From Ga0077536 sp043744805 (GTDB lineage Bacteria; Pseudomonadota; Gammaproteobacteria; Ga0077536): a DNA stretch of 64,000 nt. Positions within the stretch are counted from its first letter, which is position 1; every line of letters begins with the position of its first letter. The position numbers and the translations under genes were made by a program. Where the stretch lies: assembly GCA_043744805.1 (NCBI GenBank), contig JAYTTZ010000131.1:8430-72429 (forward strand), read 5' to 3'. Shown piece by piece: positions 56,897-64,000 of this stretch. Below the pieces are notes generated by a model that was not told the origin of the DNA, did not search any database, and was given only the letters and a program-made list of their open reading frames with translations.

Positions 56897-57894
56897 TTTC
56901 CGGCCTCGGCGCGCCGGGCGAGCCAGGACTGCAGGCCCATGATCACCAGCACCATCGACAGCATCACGATGGCCACCGCCGAAGCGATGGGCCAGGCACG
57001 GTTGGAGAAGAACTCATCCCACAGCACCTTGCCAATCATCAGCGTGTCGGTGCCGCCCAGCAGGTCGGGGATCACGAATTCGCCCAGGGCCGGAATGAAC
57101 ACCAGCGAGAAGCCCGCAATCACCCCCGGCATCGACAGCGGCAGGGTGATGGTGAAGAACGCCTTCAGTGGCCTGCAGCCGAGGTCTTCGGCCGCTTCCA
57201 GCAAGGTCAGGTCCATTTTCTCCAGGGCGGAGTAGAGCGGCAGGATCATGAACGGCAGGTAGCAGTAGACGATGCCGACATACACCGCGAAGTTGGTGCG
57301 CATCATCACGATGGGCTCGTCGATGATCCCGAGCCACATCAGCAGGTTGTTGATGACACCGCTGTTGTTGAGCAGCCCGATCCACGCATAGATGCGCAGC
57401 AGGAAGGACGTCCAGAACGGCAGCACCACCAGCATCAGCAGCACCCCGCGCCACGCGGGTTCCGCGCGCGCTATGGCATAGGCCATGGGATAGCCGACCA
57501 CGAGGCAGATGAGGGCGGAGAAGAACGCCACCTTCACGGAGTTCAGGTAGGCGTTGAGGTACAGCGGATCGCTGGTGAGGAAGGTGTAGTTGCCGAGGTT
57601 GAGCTTGATCGAGAGGTAGCCTTCGGTGGCGAGGTCAACCAGCGACGAATAGGGCGGCTGGGCGATCAGCTGGTCCGCGAAGGAAATCTTCAGCACGATC
57701 ACGAAGGGGACGAGGAAAAACAGCGCCAGCCACAGATAGGGCATGCCGATGACCGCGTCACGTCCGGTGAGGGGCAGTCGCGTGACCAGGTTGAGCAGCA
57801 GGCGGATCGGCGCGAAGCGCGCCAGGGTCGTGGCCAGGCCATGGTGGCCGGCCGCGAGCCGATCGCCCAGCGGGAGCTGGCCGGCGCGACTCAT
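56893..57894 (-). CDS. potH: Polyamine ABC transporter permease, PotH/SpuG-like
   Basis: 333 residues, ATG at 57894 overlapping the ATPase stop (ATGA). A longer cytosolic N-terminus is followed by six helices. EAA loop: LEAAEDLGCRPLKAFFTITLPLSMPGVIAG; then PALGEFVIPDLLGGTDTLMIGKVLWDEFF, a PotH/PotB hallmark. It is the second half of the import channel. Confidence 0.93.
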   Translation of the reverse strand: MSRAGQLPLGDRLAAGHHGLATTLARFAPIRLLLNLVTRLPLTGRDAVIGMPYLWLALFFLVPFVIVLKISFADQLIAQPPYSSLVDLATEGYLSIKLNLGNYTFLTSDPLYLNAYLNSVKVAFFSALICLVVGYPMAYAIARAEPAWRGVLLMLVVLPFWTSFLLRIYAWIGLLNNSGVINNLLMWLGIIDEPIVMMRTNFAVYVGIVYCYLPFMILPLYSALEKMDLTLLEAAEDLGCRPLKAFFTITLPLSMPGVIAGFSLVFIPALGEFVIPDLLGGTDTLMIGKVLWDEFFSNRAWPIASAVAIVMLSMVLVIMGLQSWLARRAEAGK

Positions 57895-59039
57895 GAACTC
57901 AGGACCACGCCGCTGGCCGCGTGCCAGTGCAGCCACACTGCGTCGTCCCAGGTCAGGGCGTCCTCGGACTGCCGGAAGAGATTGGGGCGGGTCACTTTCA
58001 CCAGGGCGCCATTGGCGAGCTTCACGTTGAAGACCGAAACGTCGCCCATGTAGGCGATGCCGTCGATGATGCCTTTGACGCAGTTGTCGCGGGTGTCGGC
58101 CGGTGGCTCCAGGGTGATGTTGATCTTTTCCGGCCGCAGCGCCACCCACAGCCGGGCGTTCGGCGAAGCCGCCACGCCATGGTTGATGTAGATGGAGAAG
58201 CCGGCGTCTGCGGTGTCGATGCGCACGAAGCTGCTGTCCTCGTCGATGATCCGACCGGCGAACATGTTCACCGAGGCGATGAAGTCGGCCACGAAACGGT
58301 TGACAGGGAATTCGTAGATTTCACTGGGCGTGCCCACCTGGGCAAGCTGGCCGAGGTTCATCACGCCGATCCGGGAGGCCAGCGTCATGGCTTCCTCCTG
58401 ATCGTGGGTGACCACGATGAACGTGACGCCGAGCTTGTCCTGCAGGTTCATCAGTTCGAACTGCGTGGATTCGCGCAGCTTGCGGTCCAGCGCGCCCAGG
58501 GGTTCGTCGAGCAGCAGCAGCTTGGGCTCCTTCACCAGCGAGCGCGCCAGCGCCACGCGCTGCCGCTGCCCGCCGGAGAGCTGGTGCGGCTTGCGGCGCG
58601 CGAAGGACGAGAGCTTCACCAGATCCAGCATCGAGGCCACGCGCTCGCGGATCTCCTTCGCCGGCGTGTGGTCCTGGCGCAGCCCGAAGGCCACGTTGTC
58701 CTGCACGGTCATGTGCGGGAACAGCGCGTAGGACTGGAACATCATGTTGACCGGACGGCGGTAAGGCGGGATGCCCGCCATGTCCTGCCCGTCGATGAAG
58801 ATCTGGCCGCTGGTGGGATCCTCGAAGCCCGCCAGCATGCGCAGCAGAGTGCTCTTGCCGCAGCCCGAGCCGCCCAGCAGGCAGAACAGTTCGCGGCGAT
58901 AGACGTTGAGCGAGATATCGTTCACGGCGACGAAGTCGCCGAAACGCTTGCTGACGTTGCGGATGGAAATGTAGGGCTGCGCGTTCGGGTCCCGCCAGGG
59001 TTCGTCTACCGAGACCTCTGATTTCCTGCCGTCGTGCAT
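57891..59039 (-). CDS. potG: Polyamine ABC transporter ATPase, PotG/SpuF-like
   Basis: 382 residues from ATG at 59039. Walker A GGSGCGKST, Q-loop FQSYALFPHMTV, signature LSGGQRQRVALARSL, Walker B LLLLDEPLGALD, H-loop VTHDQEEAM, and a C-terminal TOBE regulatory domain (ALRPEKINITLEPP onward). It powers uptake through PotHI. It lies 37 bases after the binding-protein gene. Confidence 0.94.
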   Translation of the reverse strand: MHDGRKSEVSVDEPWRDPNAQPYISIRNVSKRFGDFVAVNDISLNVYRRELFCLLGGSGCGKSTLLRMLAGFEDPTSGQIFIDGQDMAGIPPYRRPVNMMFQSYALFPHMTVQDNVAFGLRQDHTPAKEIRERVASMLDLVKLSSFARRKPHQLSGGQRQRVALARSLVKEPKLLLLDEPLGALDRKLRESTQFELMNLQDKLGVTFIVVTHDQEEAMTLASRIGVMNLGQLAQVGTPSEIYEFPVNRFVADFIASVNMFAGRIIDEDSSFVRIDTADAGFSIYINHGVAASPNARLWVALRPEKINITLEPPADTRDNCVKGIIDGIAYMGDVSVFNVKLANGALVKVTRPNLFRQSEDALTWDDAVWLHWHAASGVVLSS

Positions 59040-59076
59040 CTCCGGGCCTCCAGCGCGCCTGTGGTGCCTGCCGTGC

Positions 59077-60195
59077 CTACTGGTTGGTCTTGATGCGCGT
59101 CCAGGTGCGCGTGAGCACCCGATCAAAGGTGGGCGTGTTGGTCACGTTGGGGAAGAGCTTGGCCTTGGTCGCAGGGTCCGGGTAGATCGCCGGGTCGTTC
59201 TTGACCTCGTCGTTGACGAACTCGGTGGCCGCTGCGTTGCCGTTCGGGTAGCTCACGACGTTGGACACCGCTGCAATGACTTTAGGACGGAGCACATAGT
59301 CGATGAACTTGAGGGCGTTCTCGACATGCTTGGCGTCCTTCGGGATGGCCATGGTGTCAAACCACATGAGCGCGCCTTCCCTGGGGATGAAGTATTTGAT
59401 CTCGACCCCGTTCCTGGCCTCCGCAGCGCGACTGGCTGCCTGGAAGACATCGCCGCTCCAGCCGAGCACGAGGCAGATTTCGCCGTTGGCGAGGTCGTTG
59501 ATGTACTGCGAGGAGTGGAAGTACTTGATGCTTGGCCGCACGCCCATGACCAGCGCTTCGGCTTTCTTCAAGTCTTCCGGTGATTGGCTGCCCGTTGGCA
59601 GGCCGAGATAGCGCAGCGCGGTGGGGATGACCTCGACCGGCGCGTCGAGCAGCGTGACGCCGCAGTCCTTGAACTTGGCCACCACTTCGGGCTTCAGCAG
59701 CATGTCCCAGCTGCCCAGGGGCGCGTCGGGCATCCGTTCCTTGATCTTCTTGACGTTGTAGCCGACGCCCGTCGTTCCCCACAGCCACGGCACCACATGC
59801 TGGTTGCCCGGATCGTAGCCCTCCAGGATCTTCATGATCTCCGGGTCGAGGTTCTTGTAGTTGGGCAGCTTGCTCTTGTCCAGTGCCTGGAAGATCCCGG
59901 CCTGGATCTGGCGGGACACGAAGCTCGCCGAGGGCACCACGAGGTCATAGCCGGTGTTGCCGGCCAGCAATTTGGCCTCGAGGACTTCGTTGGAATCGAA
60001 GACGTCGTAGCGCACCTTGATCCCGGTTTCTTTCTCGAAATTGGCAATGGTGTCTTCGGCGATGTAGTCCGACCAGTTGTAGATGTTGAGGACTTTGTCG
60101 CCAGCGTCGGCGGCTTGCGTCACGTTGAGGCCGAGACTCGCAACGAGCATGGCGACGGTGCGCAGGACGCGGCGAAAGGGGGATTGAATCAGCAT
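59077..60195 (-). CDS. potF: Putrescine/polyamine periplasmic binding protein, PotF/SpuD-like
   Basis: 372 residues from ATG at 60195 (AGGAG upstream). The signal peptide (VLRTVAMLVASLGLNVTQAADA) is followed by the family start VLNIYNWSDYIAEDTIANFEKETGIKVRYDVFDSNEVLEAKLL. Binding-site segments VVPSASFVSRQ, VPWLWGTTGVGYN and CLVLGWSGDVFQA fit PotF/SpuD. Ligand could be putrescine or spermidine; neighbouring putrescine catabolic genes favour putrescine. It heads the transporter genes, 241 bases after the aminotransferase, so it may have its own promoter. Confidence 0.93.
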   Translation of the reverse strand: MLIQSPFRRVLRTVAMLVASLGLNVTQAADAGDKVLNIYNWSDYIAEDTIANFEKETGIKVRYDVFDSNEVLEAKLLAGNTGYDLVVPSASFVSRQIQAGIFQALDKSKLPNYKNLDPEIMKILEGYDPGNQHVVPWLWGTTGVGYNVKKIKERMPDAPLGSWDMLLKPEVVAKFKDCGVTLLDAPVEVIPTALRYLGLPTGSQSPEDLKKAEALVMGVRPSIKYFHSSQYINDLANGEICLVLGWSGDVFQAASRAAEARNGVEIKYFIPREGALMWFDTMAIPKDAKHVENALKFIDYVLRPKVIAAVSNVVSYPNGNAAATEFVNDEVKNDPAIYPDPATKAKLFPNVTNTPTFDRVLTRTWTRIKTNQ

Positions 60196-60436
60196 GGACG
60201 GCACTCCTGGGTAGCACGGCGATCGTTGCGACAGTGGGGGCTTGCACAGCACGGGCCAGCGGGCACTTTGACGATAACCATTCACTTACGGCCCCGCAAC
60301 CGGCGCAGGCAAGCGCAATCTGGTGCAGCCTGCCCCGCGCTGGAGCGCCTCGACGGTGTGTTGGCGTGGATGGGCCGGCACCTCCAGGTGTCGGAGGGCT
60401 TGGACATCACGCCGTGCCGTTCGACGCGTCGTGGGG

Positions 60437-61816
60437 CTAAGCGACGCCCAGCGTCCTGGCCGTCAGGTCCAGGCAGCGCCGCGCCAGCGAGATGAATTCG
60501 TCAATCTCTGCGCGGCTCATCACAAGCGGTGGCGACATGATCATCGTGTCCCCTACCGCGCGCATCACCAGCCCGTTCTGGAAGCAGAAGTCGCGGCAGA
60601 CAGTGCCAGCTTTGCCCGCCGGCTCGAAGCGGGCGTGCGTGGCTTTGTCCTTCACGAGTTCGAGTGCACCGATGAAGCCAATGCCGCGGGCTTCGCCCAC
60701 CAGCGGGTGGTCGGCGAGTTCGTGCCAGCGGGCCTGCAGGTAGGGGCCGGTGTCTTCGCGCACCCGCTCCACCAGGCCTTCGTCGCGGATGATGCGGATG
60801 TTCCGTTCCGCCACCGCGCAGCAGGTCGGGTGCCCGGAGTACGTGTAACCGTGGAAAAACTCGCCGCCGTCCGCGATCAGCGTGTCGGACACTTCATCAC
60901 TGAGCATCACCCCGCCAATCGGCAGGTAGCCCGAGGACATGCCCTTGGCCATGGTCATGAGGTCCGGCTTGAAGCCGAAGGTCTGGTGGCCAAACCAGTT
61001 CCCCGTGCGGCCGAAGCCGCAGATGACTTCGTCGGCTACCAGCAGCACGCCGTACTTGCGGCAAATGCGTTCGATTTCGGGCCAGTAGGTGGCCGGCGGG
61101 ATGATGACGCCGCCAGCACCCTGGATGGGTTCGCCAATGAACGCGGTGACGGTTTCCGGCCCGATTTCCAGCAGTTTTTCTTCGAGTTTGCGCGCGGTCG
61201 CGAGCCCGAATTCCTCCGGCGTTTGCGCGCCACCCAGCCCGTACCAGTAGGGCGGGTCGAGGTGCACGATACCCGGGATCGGCAGGTCGCCCTGGGCGTG
61301 CATCGCTGGCATGCCGCTGAGGCTCGCACCCGCCACGGTACTGCCGTGGTAGGCCTGCCAACGGCTGATGATGGTCTTGCGCTGTGGCTCGCCGCGCACG
61401 TCGCGATAGCGCCGCACCAGGCGCAGGATGGTGTCGATCGATTCCGACCCCGAGCCCGTGTAGAACACGCGGTTCATGTGCGGCGGCGTCACTTCGGCCA
61501 GCAGCGCGGACAGTGCGATGGCAGGTGGGTTCGCGGTCTTGAAGAAGTTGTTGTAGTAGGGCAGTTCGCGCATCTGCGCGGCCGCGACCTCGGCCAGTTC
61601 GTGCCGGCCGTAACCCACGTTCACGCACCACAGGCCTGCCATCGCGTCGAGCAGGCGTATGCCTTCCGAGTCCCACAGGTAGACGCCTTCGGCGCGGGTG
61701 ATGACGCGCGTGCCCTGCTCGTGCAGCGCCTTGTGATCGGTGAAGGGATGCAGGAAGTGCTGGCGGTCCAGCGCCTGCCAGCCGGCGGTGTCGTGCTTGT
61801 CGCTCAAGGTGCTCAT
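60437..61816 (-). CDS. spuC: Putrescine-type class III aminotransferase, SpuC-like
   Basis: 459 residues, the usual size for putrescine:pyruvate aminotransferases. PLP lysine in LMTMAKGMSSGYLPIGGV; aromatic stacking and dimer segments GLWCVNVGYGRHELAEVAA, FYTGSGSESIDTILRLVRRY and GEPIQGAGGVIIPP are present. It converts putrescine to 4-aminobutanal. The start overlaps the stop of the upstream glutamylpolyamine synthetase gene (ATGA). The order synthetase, SpuC, binding protein, ATPase, two permeases matches spuBCDFGH of Pseudomonas. Confidence 0.92.
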   Translation of the reverse strand: MSTLSDKHDTAGWQALDRQHFLHPFTDHKALHEQGTRVITRAEGVYLWDSEGIRLLDAMAGLWCVNVGYGRHELAEVAAAQMRELPYYNNFFKTANPPAIALSALLAEVTPPHMNRVFYTGSGSESIDTILRLVRRYRDVRGEPQRKTIISRWQAYHGSTVAGASLSGMPAMHAQGDLPIPGIVHLDPPYWYGLGGAQTPEEFGLATARKLEEKLLEIGPETVTAFIGEPIQGAGGVIIPPATYWPEIERICRKYGVLLVADEVICGFGRTGNWFGHQTFGFKPDLMTMAKGMSSGYLPIGGVMLSDEVSDTLIADGGEFFHGYTYSGHPTCCAVAERNIRIIRDEGLVERVREDTGPYLQARWHELADHPLVGEARGIGFIGALELVKDKATHARFEPAGKAGTVCRDFCFQNGLVMRAVGDTMIMSPPLVMSRAEIDEFISLARRCLDLTARTLGVA

Positions 61817-63180
61817 ACGTTCAACAGAAGGAACTCCCGCTCCCAGGAACTGATGACGTGGAAGAACGTCTCGTATTCCTTGTTTTTCACCGAACGGTAC
61901 GAGCGCACGAAGCGCTCGCCCATGATTTCGTTCAGCGCCGTTGAGGAGTCGAACTGGCGCAAGGATTCCTCAAGGCTGCGGGACAGCTGGTAGCCCAGGT
62001 TGTAGCCGCTGCCGGTCACCGGCGGACCTGCACGCAGGCCTTCGATCATGCCGAGGTAGCCGCACGCGAGGGAAGCGGCGATCGCGAGGTACGGGTTGAC
62101 ATCCGCGCCGGCCACGCGGTTCTCGATGCGTGTCGACTGCGGATCGGACACCGGCACCCGCAGGCCCACGGTGCGGTTGTCGTAACCCCACTGCACGTTG
62201 ATTGGTGCGAAGCCGCCGCGCGCGATGCGGCGGTAGGAGTTCACGTTGGGCGCGAAGTAGGCCATCGCCTGCGGGATGTATTTCTGCAGGCCCGCGATGT
62301 GGGCGAGGAAAAGATCAGTCGGCTTGCCATCGGGTGTGGCGAAGATGTTCTCGCCGGTGACCTTGTCCACCACGCTCTGGTGGATGTGCATCGCGCTGCC
62401 CGGTTCGTCCTTCAGCGGCTTCGCCATGAACGTGGCGTAGATGCCGTGGCGGTAGGCCGCTTCGCGGCAGGTGCGCTTGAACAGGAAGGCCTGGTCCGCG
62501 AGGCTCAGCGGATCGCCATGCAGGAAGTTGATTTCCATCTGCGCGGCGCCCGACTCGTGGATGAGCGTGTCGATGTCGAGTTCCTGCACTTCGCAATAGT
62601 CGTAGATGTCCTCGAACAGCGGATCGAACTCGTTCACGGCATCGATGCCGTAGGCCTGGCGCGCGGTTTCCGGGCGGCCCGAGCGGCCAATCGGCGGCTT
62701 GAGGGGGAAGTCGGGGTCGATGTTCTTCTCGACCAGGAAGAACTCGAGTTCAGGCGCCACCACGGGCTTCCAGCCGCGGCGATCGTAGAGCTGGAGGATG
62801 CGCTTGAGCACGGTGCGCGGCGCGAGGTCGACTTCTCGACCGTCCTTGTAGTAGCAGTCGTGGATGACCTGCGCGGTGGGTTCAGCGGCCCAGGGCACCA
62901 GCCGGATCGTGGAAACGTCCGGCCGCAACAGCATGTCGGGCTCGGTGGGATCGGTGGTGTCCTCGTCCGGGTAGTCGCCGGTGACGGTCTGCACGAACAC
63001 GCCTTCCGGCAGGCGCAGTCGTTCCTCCTTCCAGAACTTGCTCGCGGGCATGATTTTGCCGCGGGCCACGCCGGAGAAGTCCGGGATGATGCATTCGACT
63101 TCGGTGCAGTTGCGTTCGCGCAGCCAGCGCTCGAGGGAGCCGCTGCGGGTGCTGGCGTCGTTTTCGGCGGGAAGGGTCAT
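61813..63180 (-). CDS. Glutamylpolyamine synthetase, SpuB/PuuA-like
   Basis: 455 residues from ATG at 63180. Glutamine-synthetase fold: VECIIPDFSGVARGKIMPASKF, VVAPELEFFLVEKN, HESGAAQMEINFLHGDPL, FMAKPLKDEPGSAMHIHQS, QWGYDNRTVGLRVPVSDP and NRVAGADVNPYLAIAASLACG. It fits the PuuA/SpuB group that forms gamma-glutamylputrescine from glutamate, putrescine and ATP. It is first in the minus-strand operon and divergent from a PuuB-like oxidase, the next enzyme of the route. Confidence 0.92.
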   Translation of the reverse strand: MTLPAENDASTRSGSLERWLRERNCTEVECIIPDFSGVARGKIMPASKFWKEERLRLPEGVFVQTVTGDYPDEDTTDPTEPDMLLRPDVSTIRLVPWAAEPTAQVIHDCYYKDGREVDLAPRTVLKRILQLYDRRGWKPVVAPELEFFLVEKNIDPDFPLKPPIGRSGRPETARQAYGIDAVNEFDPLFEDIYDYCEVQELDIDTLIHESGAAQMEINFLHGDPLSLADQAFLFKRTCREAAYRHGIYATFMAKPLKDEPGSAMHIHQSVVDKVTGENIFATPDGKPTDLFLAHIAGLQKYIPQAMAYFAPNVNSYRRIARGGFAPINVQWGYDNRTVGLRVPVSDPQSTRIENRVAGADVNPYLAIAASLACGYLGMIEGLRAGPPVTGSGYNLGYQLSRSLEESLRQFDSSTALNEIMGERFVRSYRSVKNKEYETFFHVISSWEREFLLLNV

Positions 63181-63359
63181 ATGAAACCTCGCTCGGGATC
63201 GCAGGCGAGGCACGCATCGGCGTTGGGCCGAAGTCTTGCGGAGCCGCCTGCTCAGGGGATGGGGACCATGATAAGCACAGGCTCGTGGTGCGGTCGAGTT
63301 GGCTTGCCGCCGCCCGACGCCGCAGCGCATCATGCCGCGGGTCAGCCTCCGGTCACCCC
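63181..63359. other. Divergent promoter region between polyamine genes
   Basis: 179 bases separate the starts of the SpuB-like and PuuB-like genes. A TATCAT-like -10 hexamer (minus strand, near 63272) is present without a good -35. No clear regulator site was recognised. Confidence 0.4.
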
Positions 63360-64000
63360 ATGTTCGAAGCTTCTTCCAGCCAGCACGTCGACTCCTGGTA
63401 CGCCACCAGCGCCCGGGTCTTTGCGGGCCTGCCGACCTTGCGTGGCGAGGAACATTGCGATGTCTGCGTGGTGGGTGGTGGCCTGACCGGACTCTCCGCC
63501 GCACTGGAACTCGCCGAGCGGGGCATGCAGGTCATCGTGCTCGAAGCCCGGCGCATCGGCTGGGGTGCCTCAGGCCGCAGCGGCGGGCAGGTCATTCCGG
63601 GCTTTGCCTGCGAGATGCAGAAAATCGCGCAGCTCACGTCACCGGCCGACGCCAGGCGCCTGTGGGCGATGTCGCTGGAAGCCGTGGCGCTGGTCCGCCA
63701 GCGCATCGAGCACCATGCCATCGACTGCGACTGGCGCCCCGGCCAGTTGCACGTGGCGGTGAAGCCGCGCCAGGTGGCGGAACTCGCCCGGTTCCGGCGC
63801 GAACTGGCAGAGGTCTATGGCTATCCCCGGCTCGAGTGCTTGGGCGGCGCCGAACTCGCAGGCCACGTGAAGAGCCCGCGCTACCTGGCCGGCCTTTACG
63901 ATCCCGACGGCGGCCACGTCCATCCCCTCAACTTCACGGTCGGCCTCGCGGCCGCCGCCCGCGCAGCCGGCGCCCGGATCTTCGAGCACTCGCCGGTGGT
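63360..64000 (+). CDS. puuB: PuuB-like FAD oxidoreductase, cut by the window end
   Basis: The first 213 codons are present, with ATG at 63360. SQHVDSWYATSARV precedes an FAD-binding motif DVCVVGGGLTGLSAALELAERG, then EARRIGWGASGRSGGQVIPGF, the typical start of gamma-glutamylputrescine oxidases. The enzyme oxidises gamma-glutamylputrescine to the aldehyde, ammonia and peroxide. It is divergent from the SpuB-like synthetase. The C-terminal half is outside the window. Confidence 0.85.
   Translation, partial: MFEASSSQHVDSWYATSARVFAGLPTLRGEEHCDVCVVGGGLTGLSAALELAERGMQVIVLEARRIGWGASGRSGGQVIPGFACEMQKIAQLTSPADARRLWAMSLEAVALVRQRIEHHAIDCDWRPGQLHVAVKPRQVAELARFRRELAEVYGYPRLECLGGAELAGHVKSPRYLAGLYDPDGGHVHPLNFTVGLAAAARAAGARIFEHSPV

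Noticed and set aside
1..64000. tRNA, rRNA, CRISPR arrays, prophage or integrase genes
   Set aside because: None seen on either strand; no regularly spaced repeats and no tRNA-like cloverleaf were noticed, though a dedicated scan would be more reliable.

Overview
This is a GC-rich, gene-dense stretch of chromosome, probably from a gammaproteobacterium with wide catabolic ability. The pointers are a DUF1302/DUF1329 outer-membrane pair, Spu/Pot-type polyamine genes, a Zur/ZIP pair, a Rap1a/Tai-like protein and a PQQ dehydrogenase. Placement below the class level is inference. I found no rRNA, tRNA, CRISPR array, prophage or complete insertion sequence. The window cuts a gene at each end.

Layout. 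1-6.3 kb: the end of a DUF1302 outer-membrane protein with a clear terminator, then a tightly overlapping set of ExbB/TolQ, two ExbD/TolR proteins, a TonB-shaped protein whose C-terminal domain is a von Willebrand A (VWA) domain, and a large exported solenoid protein. I consider this the most novel system in the window. 6.3-11.3 kb: acyl-CoA ligase, DUF1329 protein, SCPx-like thiolase and an XRE-cupin regulator. 11.4-20.5 kb: a dimethylglycine/sarcosine dehydrogenase-like flavoprotein, ATP-dependent hydantoinase subunits HyuA and HyuB, and two overlapping MFS transporters. 20.9-23.3 kb: a Baeyer-Villiger-type monooxygenase and an EthD-like small protein.

23.5-33.6 kb is a minus-strand catabolic array read from right to left: extradiol dioxygenase, Rieske oxygenase alpha and beta, SDR dehydrogenase, DHDPS-superfamily aldolase and ornithine cyclodeaminase-like protein. 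A sigma70-like promoter then precedes a HyuA protein and a HyuB protein fused to a zinc-binding domain like the acetone carboxylase gamma subunit. A TetR gene divergent from the array is coupled to a SAM-hydrolase-family gene and a methyltransferase. Together the array looks like degradation of an aromatic compound plus ATP-dependent carboxylation of a ketone; the substrate is unknown.

35.8-44.7 kb is mixed: DUF1993, a Rap1a-like protein, a chemoreceptor, a deletion-damaged enoyl-CoA hydratase, a Zur-like regulator with a divergent ZIP transporter and a candidate operator, a PatB-type C-S lyase, a secreted protein whose signal sequence is interrupted by an 11-G tract (possible phase variation), a 169-bp MITE inserted at the stop codon of a luciferase-like oxidoreductase gene, and a DUF4258-like/DUF2283 toxin-antitoxin-like pair.

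44.8-64 kb: PBP4-type carboxypeptidase and DUF488, then polyamine genes. Agmatine deiminase and N-carbamoylputrescine amidase would make putrescine from agmatine. A PotFGHI/Spu-type importer would bring it in. Two gamma-glutamylpolyamine synthetase-like proteins, a putrescine aminotransferase-like protein, a second class III aminotransferase and a PuuB-like oxidase (cut by the window end) would degrade it. Inserted among these is a three-gene unit: an unknown protein, a Rieske oxygenase with Glu at the bridging position, and a quinohaemoprotein dehydrogenase lacking the usual vicinal cysteine pair.
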